Origin: Falsiroseomonas sp041690465
Lineage (GTDB): Bacteria > Pseudomonadota > Alphaproteobacteria > Acetobacterales > Acetobacteraceae
Length of the DNA stretch: 64,000 bases
Direction of reading: 5' to 3'
Assembly: GCF_041690465.1 (NCBI RefSeq)
Contig: NZ_JAWLHG010000008.1
Location: 1-64,000, forward strand
Notes under the pieces: model-generated
The model's input: only the letters and a program-made list of their open reading frames with translations
Databases searched by the model: none
Told to the model about the DNA's origin: nothing
Translations under genes and position numbers: made by a program
Shown: positions 7,754 through 16,494 of the stretch, piece by piece
Layout of the letters: the number at the start of each line of letters is the position of its first letter
Position numbering within the stretch: the stretch's first letter is position 1

Positions 7754-8733
7754 TGCGCGGTGATGCCGAGCGCGCGCACGGCACCGCCGACCGTCTTCAC
7801 CTGGTCGGCGACGAAGGCGGTGAACTCCGCCTGGCTCATCGGCCGCAGAGCGATGCCGAGTTCCTCCCAGCGCCGCTGCACCGGCGGCAGCGCGAGCGCG
7901 GCCGTCACCTCCGCATGCAGCTTCGCCGCGATCGGCGCCGGCAGGCCGGGCGGCGCGGAGAAGCCGAGCCAATTCTCCGCCAGCAGCCCGGCGAAGCCGG
8001 CCTCCCCGGTGGTCGGCACCTCCGGCGCCATCGCCTGGCGCATCGGCGAGGTGACCGCGATGGCGCGCAGCCGGCCGGAGCGGATGTTCTCGACATTCTG
8101 CGGCAGCGTGTCGAAGCCGATCGGGATGGCGCCGCCCAGCAGGTCCGCCAGCATCGGCGAGCTGCCGCGATAGGGAACGTGGGTCAGCCGCACGCCGGTG
8201 CGCGCCATCAGCGCCTCGCCGAAGATGTGGTGCACCGAGCCGGCGCCGGAGCTGCCATAGCCGGGCGGCGCCGGCTGCGCCTTGGCCCAGGCGACCAGCC
8301 CGGCGAGGTCCGTCACGTTCGCCGGCACCTGGCGCGGATTGACCATGATCACCAGCGGCGTCGCGCCGAGATAGGCGATATGCGTGAAGCCTGCCGCCGG
8401 ATCATAGGCGACATTCGGATAGAGCGGCGGCGAGGTGACGATCGGCGCGGTGTTGCTCAGCAGCAGCGTGTAGCCATCCGCCGGCTGCGTCGCGACATGC
8501 GCGGCGCCGAGCGTGCCGCCCGCGCCGGGGCGGTTGTCCACGATCACCCGCTGCGGGAGCTTCTGCGAGAGCACATCCGCCAGCACCCGCGCGACGAGGT
8601 CGGAGGAGCCGCCCGGCGGGAAGGTGACGACGATGCGGATGCTGCGGCTGGGCCAGCCGGTCTGCGCCAGGGCGGGCCTGCCCAGCGTGAAGGCGGTGGC
8701 TGCCGCGATGATGGGCAGTTGGCGGCGATACAT
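7750..8733 (-). CDS. Bug-family tripartite tricarboxylate receptor
   Basis: The 327-residue periplasmic solute receptor has a signal peptide (MYRRQLPIIAAATAFTLGRPALAQ) and the Bug hallmarks: WPSRSIRIVVTFPPGGSSDLVAR, the VIVDNRPGAGGTLGA segment, and GYTLLLSNTAPI. Bug/TctC receptors bind carboxylates or amino acids for TctAB permeases, but no tctA or tctB is in this window, so it is an orphan receptor. The start is supported by GGGAGA seven bases upstream. The downstream BMP-domain gene overlaps its stop. The gene is divergent from the ureide operon, which ends in a second Bug receptor, suggesting a common substrate theme. Confidence 0.88.
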   Translation of the reverse strand: MYRRQLPIIAAATAFTLGRPALAQTGWPSRSIRIVVTFPPGGSSDLVARVLADVLSQKLPQRVIVDNRPGAGGTLGAAHVATQPADGYTLLLSNTAPIVTSPPLYPNVAYDPAAGFTHIAYLGATPLVIMVNPRQVPANVTDLAGLVAWAKAQPAPPGYGSSGAGSVHHIFGEALMARTGVRLTHVPYRGSSPMLADLLGGAIPIGFDTLPQNVENIRSGRLRAIAVTSPMRQAMAPEVPTTGEAGFAGLLAENWLGFSAPPGLPAPIAAKLHAEVTAALALPPVQRRWEELGIALRPMSQAEFTAFVADQVKTVGGAVRALGITAQ

Positions 8734-8829
8734 ACGGTGTCTCCCTGTCTTCGCCGCAACCTGCGCAAGTCTCATGCCGGCGTCATGCGCCCCTGGCGGC
8801 AGCCGGTCCGGCGCGGCAGGATGGGGCTG

Positions 8830-9585
8830 ATGACCACTGCCCCCGACGTGCTGATGCCGGCCGCGCCGCATCTGCTCTCCACCATCCTGCCCTCGGCCAA
8901 CACGGTGGTGGAGCGCACCACCATCGCGATGCTGCGCGGGCTGCCGGTGGCGCCGCTGTTCACGCGAATCGCGAAGCGCGGCGCAACCGATCCCTCGCCG
9001 GATCGCCACGACGTGCCGGCGCTGCTGGACGCCGCGGAACTGCTCGCCGATGCGCGGCCGGATGTCATCGTGCTGAGCGCCGGCAAGGGCGCGGTGATCG
9101 GGCTGGACCATGATCGCGCGCTGGTCGCCGGGATCACCGCGCGCACCGGCATCGCCGCCGACACGCCGGGCCTGGCGCTGCTGCGGGCCCTGCGGCTGCT
9201 CGGCCTCACGCGGATCGCGCTGATCGGCCCGCATGGGCGCGACTACAACGAGCGCGCCGCGCGCGGCCTTGCCGCCGAAGGCATCGAGACGGTGGCGCAG
9301 GCGAGCCTCGGCATCGCCGACAACCTCGGCTTCGCCGCGGTCGGCGACGAGGCCGTCGTGGCGATGGCGCGCCAGGTTGCGCGCGCCGCCGGCGTGCAGG
9401 CCATCATCGCCTGGAACACCAACTGTGCCGCTGCGCCTTTGGCAGCATCGCTGGAAGCGGAGCTCGGCCTGCCCTTCCTCGATGCCACGGCGCTCGGCAT
9501 CTGGGGCGGGCTTGGCGTCGCGGGCATCGCGGCAAGGCCGGGCGCGGCATGGGGCCGGCTGTTCACGCTGGAGAATCGCGGATGA
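8830..9585 (+). CDS. Maleate isomerase / Asp-Glu racemase superfamily protein, atypical
   Basis: The 251-residue protein has the two-domain fold of the maleate isomerase and arylmalonate decarboxylase branch: LLSTILPSANTVVERTT near the N-terminus matches the substrate-binding PSxNTxxE motif, and residues 125-140 (RIALIGPHGRDYNER) match the second-domain start. Canonical members use two cysteines. At the first position the sequence is VLSAGKGAV with no Cys; around the second it is AWNTNC (194-199), with the only cysteine, C199, displaced a few residues. The reaction is therefore open. It is first in an operon with uraH (overlapping ATGA) and the allantoinase gene, so a role in uric acid or ureide breakdown is likely by context. 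ATG 8821 is an alternative start. Confidence 0.75.
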   Translation: MTTAPDVLMPAAPHLLSTILPSANTVVERTTIAMLRGLPVAPLFTRIAKRGATDPSPDRHDVPALLDAAELLADARPDVIVLSAGKGAVIGLDHDRALVAGITARTGIAADTPGLALLRALRLLGLTRIALIGPHGRDYNERAARGLAAEGIETVAQASLGIADNLGFAAVGDEAVVAMARQVARAAGVQAIIAWNTNCAAAPLAASLEAELGLPFLDATALGIWGGLGVAGIAARPGAAWGRLFTLENRG

Positions 9586-9938
9586 AGGCGGGCGGCATCT
9601 CGGTGCATGCGGTGGACGTGGCGCGCGGCCGCGTGGCGGAGGGCATGGCGGTGCGCATCGACCGCATCGAGCCGGATGGCGCGCGCGTGACCATCGCCGA
9701 AGGCCGCATCGGCCCGACCGGCGCACTGGAACATCCGGTGGCGCAGGGCGAAGGCGTGGAGCCGGGCGAGCATGAGGTGCTGATGCATCTCGGCGCCTTC
9801 CACCGCGCAACCGGCAGCGAGGCGCCGCCCTTCCTCGATGTCGTGCCCTTCCGCTTCCGCGTCTTCGACCTCGCGCAGCACTACCACCTGCCGATCAAGT
9901 TCACGCCCTTCGGCTATTCGCTCTACCGGGGAGCCTGA
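9582..9938 (+). CDS. uraH: 5-hydroxyisourate hydrolase (transthyretin-like)
   Basis: The 118-residue enzyme hydrolyses 5-hydroxyisourate, the product of urate oxidation, toward OHCU and allantoin. It shows the family features: SVHAVDVARGRVAEGM at the N-terminus (first catalytic His), an Arg-containing middle, AHYHLPIKFTP-like segment (here AQHYHLPIKFTPFGYSLYRG), and the C-terminal YRG-small residue signature, with Ala replacing the usual Ser at the very end. Length is normal. The ATG overlaps the stop of the preceding gene and the allantoinase gene follows three bases later, so translation is coupled within a ureide operon. No OHCU decarboxylase gene is visible in the window. Confidence 0.93.
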   Translation: MKAGGISVHAVDVARGRVAEGMAVRIDRIEPDGARVTIAEGRIGPTGALEHPVAQGEGVEPGEHEVLMHLGAFHRATGSEAPPFLDVVPFRFRVFDLAQHYHLPIKFTPFGYSLYRGA

Positions 9939-9941
9939 GCG

Positions 9942-10856
9942 ATGGTCCCCGGAGGGATGCCGCCCGCCAGCCGCGAGCTGACCGGCCATGGTCCGACGCC
10001 ACCGCGGATCACCTGGCCGGAGGATGCGCGCCTCGCGCTGTCCTTCGTGGTCAATGTGGAGGAAGGCGCGGAGCTGTCGCTCACCAGCGACGATGCGCGC
10101 AACGAAAGCGTCTACGAGGCGCGCGAGGAAGTCGAAGGCCACCCCGATCCCTGCATGGAAAGCCACTTCGCCTATGGCAGCCGCGCCGGGATCTGGCGGA
10201 TCCTCGACCTGTTCGACGCCTTCGGCGTGAAGGCCACCTTCTCCGCCTGCGGCCGCGCCATTGCCGCGACGCCGGCGCTTGCCGCGGCACCCGCCGCGCG
10301 GGGGCACGAGATCTCGGCGCATGGCTGGCGCTGGGAACGCCATGCCGGGATGGCGGAGGCGACCGAACGGGCGGTGATCGCCGCCACCGTCGAGGCCATC
10401 GCCGACGCCGCGGGCGAGCGGCCGGTCGGCTGGCACACCCGCAGCGCGAGCAGCGTGAACACGCGGCGCCTGCTGCTGGAAGAAGGCGGCTTCCTCTACG
10501 ATTCCGACTGCTACGACGACGACATGCCGCGCAGCATCGCGCGCCCCGATGGTGGCCGGCATGTCATCCTGCCCTACGCCTTCGACACCAACGACATGCG
10601 CTTCGGCCCCGGCGGCGGATTCGTGCAGCCCGAGGACTTTTCCCGTTACTGCATCTCGGCCATGGACTGGCTGATGCGCGAAGGCCGCAGCGCGCCGCGG
10701 ATGCTCTCCATCGGCCTGCATCTGCGCATCATCGGCCGCCCGGCGCGCATGCACGGCCTCGAGCAGATCCTCGAACACGTCGCACGTACGCCCGGACTTT
10801 GGGTGGCGCGCCGCCGCGACATCGCGCAGCACTGGCTGGCGCAGGAGGCCCGCTGA
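9942..10856 (+). CDS. puuE: PuuE-type allantoinase / polysaccharide deacetylase family
   Basis: The 304-residue protein is a NodB-fold hydrolase of the PuuE group, cofactor-independent allantoinases that open allantoin to allantoate. It has SFVVNVEEGAE (the Asp of classic deacetylases replaced, as in PuuE), the GRAGIWRIL-like segment, a central HEISAHGWRWE motif, and a C-terminal SIGLHLRIIGRPARM motif. The neighbours, 5-hydroxyisourate hydrolase upstream and an allantoin/hydantoin-racemase-like gene directly downstream (adjacent stop and start), fit this pathway exactly. An internal ATG at 9957 is a possible alternative start. Confidence in allantoinase rather than another deacetylase comes from context plus motifs. 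Confidence 0.85.
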   Translation: MVPGGMPPASRELTGHGPTPPRITWPEDARLALSFVVNVEEGAELSLTSDDARNESVYEAREEVEGHPDPCMESHFAYGSRAGIWRILDLFDAFGVKATFSACGRAIAATPALAAAPAARGHEISAHGWRWERHAGMAEATERAVIAATVEAIADAAGERPVGWHTRSASSVNTRRLLLEEGGFLYDSDCYDDDMPRSIARPDGGRHVILPYAFDTNDMRFGPGGGFVQPEDFSRYCISAMDWLMREGRSAPRMLSIGLHLRIIGRPARMHGLEQILEHVARTPGLWVARRRDIAQHWLAQEAR

Positions 10857-11585
10857 ATGCGCATCCTCGTCGTCAACAGCAACACCACCGACGGCGTCAC
10901 CGACCGCATCGCCGCCGCCGCCCGCGCCGCCGCCTCCCCGGGCACGGAAGTCGAGGCCGTCACCGCGCCCTTCGGCCTGCCGCTGATCGTCACCCGCGCC
11001 GACTGGCTGGTGGCCGGCCCTGCCACGCTTGCGGCGCTGGCCGCCCGTCGCGGCGGCTACGACGCCGCGGTGATCGCCTGCTTCGGCGATCCCGGCCTGG
11101 ATGCGGCGAAGGAACTGCTGGAGGTGCCGGTGCTCGGCATCAGCGAGGCCGCCTTCCACGCCGCTTCCATGCTCGGTCGCCGCTTCGGCGTGGTGAGCTT
11201 CACCGCCGCGCTGCGCCCGATGTTCGAGGAATGCCTGGCGCATCACGGCCTCGCTTCTCGCTGCGCCGGCTTCCGCATGGGTCCGCCCTTCTCTGGCGAT
11301 CCCGGACGCGTGGCGGAGGAGCGCGCCGATCTCATCGCCGATCTCTGTCGCCAATCCGTGGAGCAGGATGGCGCGGAAGCGATCATCCTCGCCGGCGGCC
11401 CGCTCGCCGGCCTGGCGCCGGTGATCGCCCCGCGCGTGCCCGTGCCGCTGGTGGATGGCACCGCCGCCGCGGTGCGGCTGGCGGAGGCGATGGTCGGCCT
11501 TGCGCCACCCGGCGCGCCGCGTGCAGCTCGTCCCCGCGCACTGACCGGCTTCGCGCCGGAACTGGGGAAGCTCTACGCCGGCTGA
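10857..11585 (+). CDS. Asp/Glu/hydantoin racemase family protein (allantoin racemase-like)
   Basis: The 242-residue protein matches the hydantoin/allantoin racemase family: MRILVVNSNTTDGVT at the N-terminus, the first catalytic cysteine C75 in AVIACFGDPGLDAAKE, and FGVVSFTAAL at the second domain. The second cysteine, normally in an LGCAGM motif, is absent: the equivalent stretch reads IILAGGPLAG (about residues 176-185). Two-base racemisation would therefore be impaired. It starts directly after the allantoinase stop, so it is part of the ureide operon, where it would be expected to interconvert allantoin enantiomers. Given the missing residue it may have another role. Confidence 0.8.
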   Translation: MRILVVNSNTTDGVTDRIAAAARAAASPGTEVEAVTAPFGLPLIVTRADWLVAGPATLAALAARRGGYDAAVIACFGDPGLDAAKELLEVPVLGISEAAFHAASMLGRRFGVVSFTAALRPMFEECLAHHGLASRCAGFRMGPPFSGDPGRVAEERADLIADLCRQSVEQDGAEAIILAGGPLAGLAPVIAPRVPVPLVDGTAAAVRLAEAMVGLAPPGAPRAARPRALTGFAPELGKLYAG

Positions 11586-11633
11586 CGGCACGGCGCTTGC
11601 TTGGCTCGACCGGACCTCCGGGGAACCTCAACC

Positions 11634-12608
11634 ATGCAACGCCGCCGCCTTCTGCTCGCCGCCGCCGCGACCCTTGCCGCGCCGCGCTTCGCCGCCGCGC
11701 AGGGCGCCTGGCCGAACCGGCCGGTGCGCGTCATCAACCCGTATGCGCCGGGCGGCACCAGCGACCTGATCATCCGCCCGCTGACGGAGCGGCTGGAGCG
11801 AGCCTTCGGCCGCCCCTTCGTCATCGACAACCGGCCCGGGGCCGGCGGGTCGCTCGCCACCGGCGAGGCCGCGAGGGCGGTGCCGGATGGGCACACGCTG
11901 CTGATCTCCAACACCGGCCCGCTGGCCGTCGCGCCCTCGCTCTTCCCCAACCTCGCCTATGATCCCTCCCGCGCCTTCACCTGGGTCAGCATGTTCGGCG
12001 GCGCGCCCCTGGTCTGCGCGGTGAAGGGCGACAGCCCGCTGCGGAGCATCGCCGACTACAAGGCGCGCGCCGCACAGCGGGCGGAGGAGGTCTCCTTCGG
12101 CTCCTCCGGCGTCGGCTCCGCCGGCCACCTGGCGGGCGTGCTGTGGTCCATGCAGGCGGACGTCAAGCTGCTGCACGTGCCGTTCCGCGGCGCGGCCGAT
12201 GCGCAGCGCGCGGTGCTGGCCGGCGACACCGTCTCGCTCTGGGACACCTCCGGCGCCAATGCGGCCGCGATCCGCGGCGGCAGCCTCAAGGGCCTCGCGG
12301 TCTCCTCGGCGGAGCGCGTCGCCGCGCTGCCGGAGGTGCCGACGCTGAAGGAACAGGGCTTCCCCGAGGCGGTCGCCACCAACTGGTTCGTGCTCGCCGC
12401 GCCGGCCGGGCTCGATCCGGCAATCGCCGCGCGGCTGAGTGCCGAGATCCAGGCAGCGCTTGCCGAGCCCGCCACCAGGACGCGGCTCGAGGGCATCGGG
12501 GTGGTCTCGCTCGGCAACCTCTCGCCGGTGCAGATCGGCGCCTTCGTCGCGCAGGAGGCGACGCGCTGGGGCGGTGTGGTGCGCAGCGCCGGCGTGCGGC
12601 CGGCCTGA
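11634..12608 (+). CDS. Bug-family tripartite tricarboxylate receptor (second copy)
   Basis: The 324-residue periplasmic receptor begins with a signal peptide (MQRRRLLLAAAATLAAPRFAAAQ). The Bug signature segments are present: WPNRPVRVINPYAPGGTSDL, FVIDNRPGAGGSLATGE, and GHTLLISNTGPLAV. It is the last gene of the ureide operon, 48 bases after the racemase-like gene, with no TctA/TctB permease nearby. The context suggests it captures a ureide or related breakdown product, by inference only. The start at MQRRRL is chosen because it begins the signal peptide; the upstream in-frame extension is not signal-like. Confidence 0.88.
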   Translation: MQRRRLLLAAAATLAAPRFAAAQGAWPNRPVRVINPYAPGGTSDLIIRPLTERLERAFGRPFVIDNRPGAGGSLATGEAARAVPDGHTLLISNTGPLAVAPSLFPNLAYDPSRAFTWVSMFGGAPLVCAVKGDSPLRSIADYKARAAQRAEEVSFGSSGVGSAGHLAGVLWSMQADVKLLHVPFRGAADAQRAVLAGDTVSLWDTSGANAAAIRGGSLKGLAVSSAERVAALPEVPTLKEQGFPEAVATNWFVLAAPAGLDPAIAARLSAEIQAALAEPATRTRLEGIGVVSLGNLSPVQIGAFVAQEATRWGGVVRSAGVRPA

Positions 12609-12621
12609 TCCAGGCCGCCGC

Positions 12622-13923
12622 TCAGCCCGGCCGCAGCCCGCACCACTCCGCGATGAAGCGCGCGATGGTGCGGGTGCAGCGGCGAAGGTCCTCGATCGAG
12701 GTGCGCTCGTCAAAGGCGTGCGCGCCCTCGCCGAGCGGGCCGTAGCACAGCGCCGGCATGCCGTAGTCGATGCCGTAGTAGCGCGTGTCGTTCACCGCGG
12801 TGGAGCGCCGCTCCTGCATCGGCGCGCCGTGCACGGCCAGATGCGCGTCGGCCAGCACGCGCTCGGCCTCCGAGCCGGGCTCCAGCACGAATCCATCGGT
12901 CTGGAAGCCGGTCCAGACCACCTCCGGCGGGTTGTTGGCGAGGAACAGGTCGGCCTTCGCCGCCTCGGCGACCACGCGCTCCACCGCGCGCATCGCCTCA
13001 TGCGGATCGGTGCCGGGCAGATGGCCGATGCGGCAATCCACCTCGCACCAGGCGGGCGTGGAGGAAGCCCAGTCGCCGCCGCGGATGATGCCGGGATTGA
13101 ACTTCAGCGGGTCGGGGATCTCGCCATACCAGGCATCCTGCCTGGCCGCCTCGTTGAGCCGCGCGACATGCGCGTGCAGCGCCTGGATCAGGTGGAAGGC
13201 GGACATGATCGCATTGCTGCCCGCCTGCGCCACCGCCACATGCACCGGCACGCCGCGCACGCGCAGGCGGAACCAGATCGTGCCGGTATGCGCGCGCGTG
13301 ATGGTGTGCCCGGTCGGCTCCGGGATCAGACAGGCATCGGCGCGGTAGCCGCGGATCAGCGTCGAGAGCGCGCCATTGCCGGTGCTCTCCTCCTCCGTGA
13401 CGGTCTGGATGTAGACGTCGGCGGCCGGCGCGAAGCCCGCCGCGCGGATCGCGTCCATGGCGAAGACCATGCAGGCGACGCCCGCCTTCATGTCATGCGC
13501 GCCGCGGCCGTACATCCAGCCGTCGCGGATCACCGCCGCATAGGGCGGATGCGTCCACATCTCGGCCGGACCCTCGGGCACCACGTCGATATGGCCTTGC
13601 AGGATCAGGCTGCGGCCGGTCGGGCTCGCAGCGCGGTGGGTGGCGACCACCTGCACGCTGGCCGCCGGATCGGCCTCCACCATCGGCGCCGCCTTGGGAT
13701 GCGAGGCGAGCGGCACGTCGGCGAGCGTGTAGCGGTCCACCGCATAGCCGCGCGCGGCCATCTGGCGCGCGAACCAGTCCTGCAGCGGCGCCTCCCGCCC
13801 GCGCAGCGAGGGAAAGCGGACCAGCTCGGCGAGGAAGCCGACCTGCCGCTCGAAGGCGGCGTCGATGGCGGCGTCGATCGCTGCGGCGATCGCGGAGGGG
13901 CTGCGGGCATGTGCGTCGGTCAT
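12622..13923 (-). CDS. M20 family deacylase/peptidase (ArgE/DapE type)
   Basis: The 433-residue enzyme is a di-zinc hydrolase with all family motifs intact: the first ligand pair in LILQGHIDVVPEG, the bridging Asp in GRGAHDMKAG, the catalytic Glu in VTEEESTGN, the ligand in LIPEPTG and the last His in EGAHAFDE. A lid/dimerisation domain lies at about residues 215-330. It would remove an acyl or aminoacyl group from an amino-acid-like substrate in the cytoplasm; the exact substrate is unknown. It converges on the Bug receptor gene (13 bases apart). I start at MTDAHA; an in-frame ATG nine bases upstream is an alternative. Confidence 0.9.
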   Translation of the reverse strand: MTDAHARSPSAIAAAIDAAIDAAFERQVGFLAELVRFPSLRGREAPLQDWFARQMAARGYAVDRYTLADVPLASHPKAAPMVEADPAASVQVVATHRAASPTGRSLILQGHIDVVPEGPAEMWTHPPYAAVIRDGWMYGRGAHDMKAGVACMVFAMDAIRAAGFAPAADVYIQTVTEEESTGNGALSTLIRGYRADACLIPEPTGHTITRAHTGTIWFRLRVRGVPVHVAVAQAGSNAIMSAFHLIQALHAHVARLNEAARQDAWYGEIPDPLKFNPGIIRGGDWASSTPAWCEVDCRIGHLPGTDPHEAMRAVERVVAEAAKADLFLANNPPEVVWTGFQTDGFVLEPGSEAERVLADAHLAVHGAPMQERRSTAVNDTRYYGIDYGMPALCYGPLGEGAHAFDERTSIEDLRRCTRTIARFIAEWCGLRPG

Positions 13924-14022
13924 GGCGGCCATGAGGGCGCGCGGCGCGCCAGGGGTCAAGCCGCGCTTTGCAGCCAGCGGCAGCGGCGGCATGCTCCGCG
14001 CCATGCTCGCGCTCCCCGCCTG

Positions 14023-15315
14023 ATGCGCCGACGTCTCGCGTCGATCTTCGCGCTGGCGGCGCCGACGGCGCTGGTCTCCTTCCTGCAGGTCGCGGCGCAA
14101 CTCTTCGAGACATGGCTGGCGGCCCGGCAGGGCACGGCGGCGCTCGCCGGCTGGGCGGTGGTGCTGCCCTTCGCGCTGCTGATGCAGATGACCTCGGCCG
14201 GCGCGATGGGCGGCGGCGTGGTGGCCGCCATCGCGCGCGCGCTCGGCGGCGGCCGGCGGGAGGATGCGGCGGCGCTGGTGATGCATGCAGGGCTGATCGC
14301 GCTCGCCGCCGCCGCGCTCTTCGCCCTGCCGCTGGCGCTGTTCCCGCGCACCGTACTCGGCTGGGTCGGCGGGCGCGAGGCCGCAGAGGCCGCCGCGGCC
14401 TACTCGATATGGCTGTTCGGTGCCGGCGCGTTGCCGGCCTGGCTGAGCAATACGCTCGCCTCCGTGCTGCGCGGCGGCGGCCGGCACGGGCTGGCGGCAC
14501 GCGTGCTGCTGCTCGGCTGGGCACTCTATCCGCCGCTGGCCTGGCTGCTGGCGGAGCCCGCCGGCATGGGGCTCGCCGGGCTTGGCGCGGCCTTCGCGGG
14601 GGTGTTCTGGCTGACGGCGGCGGTGATGGGGCTGGCGGTGCTGCGCGGCGGCGCGGGCTTCGCGCCGAGCCTGCGCCTGCGGCCCTCCCGCGCGATGTTC
14701 GGGCGCATCCTGTCTGTGGGGCTGGTGGCCTGCCTGCTGGCGCTGATCGCCAACCTCACCACCATCTTCGTCACCGCGCAGCTGGCGGCACAGGGGCCGA
14801 CGGTGGTGGCGGGCTACGGCATCTCCGCCCGGCTGGAGTTCCTGATGATCCCGCTGGTCTTCGGCATCGGCTCGGCGCTGACCGCGCTAGTCGGCCGCGC
14901 GGTCGGCATGGGCGACTGGGCGGAGGCGCGGCGGCTTGCCTGGACCGGCGGTGGCCTGGCCTTCGTGATCGCCGGCTCCTGCGGGCTGCTGGTGACGCTG
15001 TTCCCTCGGAGCTTCGCCGCGGCCTTCACCGGCGACGCGGCGGTGGTGGAGGTCGCGGCGCGCGCGCTGGCCGTGATCGGCCCGGCCTATGGCGCCTTCG
15101 GCCTCGGAATGGCGCTGTATTTCGGCTGCCAGGGTGCGGGGCGGATGGGCTGGCCGGTGGTCGCGGCCTGCTCGCGCTTCGCCATCGCGGTGTTCGGCGG
15201 CGCACTGATGGCCGGGCCGCTGGGGCTGGAGGGCCAGTTCCTCGCTGTCGCACTGGGCATCACCGCCTATGGCCTGGTGACCGCCGCCTCGGTCCGTCCC
15301 GGCGTCTGGCGCTGA
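14023..15315 (+). CDS. MATE family efflux transporter
   Basis: The 430-residue inner-membrane protein has 12 predicted helices in two homologous halves, as in the MATE/DinF family of cation-coupled multidrug exporters. Family features include the N-terminal ALAAPTALVSFLQVAAQLFE helix, TM2 with WAVVLPFALLMQMTSAGAMGGGV, the repeated small-residue GxGxG stretches, and the second-half start RILSVGLVACLLALIANLTT. The ATG overlaps no neighbour; it is 99 bases from the divergent M20 gene, so both promoters must lie there. The substrate is not predictable. Confidence 0.9.
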   Translation: MRRRLASIFALAAPTALVSFLQVAAQLFETWLAARQGTAALAGWAVVLPFALLMQMTSAGAMGGGVVAAIARALGGGRREDAAALVMHAGLIALAAAALFALPLALFPRTVLGWVGGREAAEAAAAYSIWLFGAGALPAWLSNTLASVLRGGGRHGLAARVLLLGWALYPPLAWLLAEPAGMGLAGLGAAFAGVFWLTAAVMGLAVLRGGAGFAPSLRLRPSRAMFGRILSVGLVACLLALIANLTTIFVTAQLAAQGPTVVAGYGISARLEFLMIPLVFGIGSALTALVGRAVGMGDWAEARRLAWTGGGLAFVIAGSCGLLVTLFPRSFAAAFTGDAAVVEVAARALAVIGPAYGAFGLGMALYFGCQGAGRMGWPVVAACSRFAIAVFGGALMAGPLGLEGQFLAVALGITAYGLVTAASVRPGVWR

Positions 15316-15363
15316 GCGCGCCGCGGCGGCATGCTGCGCGGCACGAACCGAGGAGGGAACGCC

Positions 15364-16494
15364 GTGCCCGATGCAGGCACGCTGGAGGCGCTGCGCGACA
15401 CCGCGCGCCGCTTCGCAGAAAGCGAGGTGGCGCCGCGCGCCGCCGAGCTGGACGAGACCGAGGCATTCCCGCGCGACATCTACCTCGCCCTGGGCCGGCT
15501 CGGCCTGCTCGGCATCACCGTGCCGGAAGCCATGGGCGGCGCCGAGGCGGGTGTCACCGCCTATGCGCTGGTCATGGAGGAACTGTCGCGCGGCTATGCC
15601 AGCGTCGCCGACCAGGTGGGACTGGTGGAGTTGCTGGCGACGCTGCTCAGCGAGCACGGCACGCCGGCGCAGCGCGACGCGTTCCTGGCCCCCCTGCTGC
15701 GCTACGAGAAGAACTGCGCCTATGCGCTGACCGAGGCGGAGGCCGGCTCCGATCTCGCGGCGCTGAAGACCACAGCGCTGCGCGACGGCGATGGCTGGCG
15801 CCTGAACGGCGAGAAGATGTGGATCCACATGGCGCCACGTGCCGATTTCGCGGCGGTGCTGGCACGCACCGACCCCACCGCCGGGCATCGCGGCATGTCC
15901 ATCTTCCTGGTGGACCTGCACGCGAAGGGCGTCGAGCGACTGCGGGCGGAGCACAAGATGGGCCAGCGCGCCTCCCCGGTCGGTGGCCTGCGCTTCGAGG
16001 ATGCGCGGCTGCCGGCGGAGGCGCTGCTCGGGCCCGAGGGGCGCGGCTTCCACATGATGATGTCGGTCCTGGACAAGGGCCGCATCGGCATCGCCGCGCT
16101 CGCGCTCGGCATCCTGCAGCGAGCGCTGGAGGAAAGCGTCGCCCATGCGAAGCAGCGCGTGCAGTTCGGCAGGCCGATCGCCGAGCAGCAGGCGATCCGG
16201 TTCATGATCGCCGACATGGCCAGGGATGCGCATGCCGCGCGGCTGATGGTGCGCGACGCGGCGGAGCGGATGGATGCCGGCCGGCGCGCGACGCTGGAGG
16301 CCAGCATGGCGAAGTGCTTCGCCTCGGACGCCGCGGTGGCGCGCACGGCAGACGCGGTGCAGATCCATGGCGGCACCGGCTACATCCGCGGCGTGACGGT
16401 GGAGCGGCTCTACCGCGACGCCAAGATCACGCAGATCTACGAAGGCACCAACCAGATCCAGCGGGTGATCATGGCGAGGGAAATCCTGGGATGA
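15364..16494 (+). CDS. Acyl-CoA dehydrogenase
   Basis: The 376-residue FAD enzyme introduces a double bond between the alpha and beta carbons of an acyl-CoA. It shows the N-terminal helical domain, the FAD-binding CAYALTEAEAGSDLA and WIHMAPRADF segments, and the C-terminal RVQFGRPIAEQQAIRFMIADM and QIHGGTGYIRGVTVERLYRDAKI motifs. The catalytic base is E360 in IYEGTNQIQR. The start is GTG at 15364, with AGGAGG eight bases upstream; an ATG at 15331 lies before the ribosome site and is not used here. Its stop overlaps the ATG of the SDR gene, and a MaoC gene follows, giving a three-gene acyl-CoA operon. Confidence 0.94.
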   Translation: MPDAGTLEALRDTARRFAESEVAPRAAELDETEAFPRDIYLALGRLGLLGITVPEAMGGAEAGVTAYALVMEELSRGYASVADQVGLVELLATLLSEHGTPAQRDAFLAPLLRYEKNCAYALTEAEAGSDLAALKTTALRDGDGWRLNGEKMWIHMAPRADFAAVLARTDPTAGHRGMSIFLVDLHAKGVERLRAEHKMGQRASPVGGLRFEDARLPAEALLGPEGRGFHMMMSVLDKGRIGIAALALGILQRALEESVAHAKQRVQFGRPIAEQQAIRFMIADMARDAHAARLMVRDAAERMDAGRRATLEASMAKCFASDAAVARTADAVQIHGGTGYIRGVTVERLYRDAKITQIYEGTNQIQRVIMAREILG

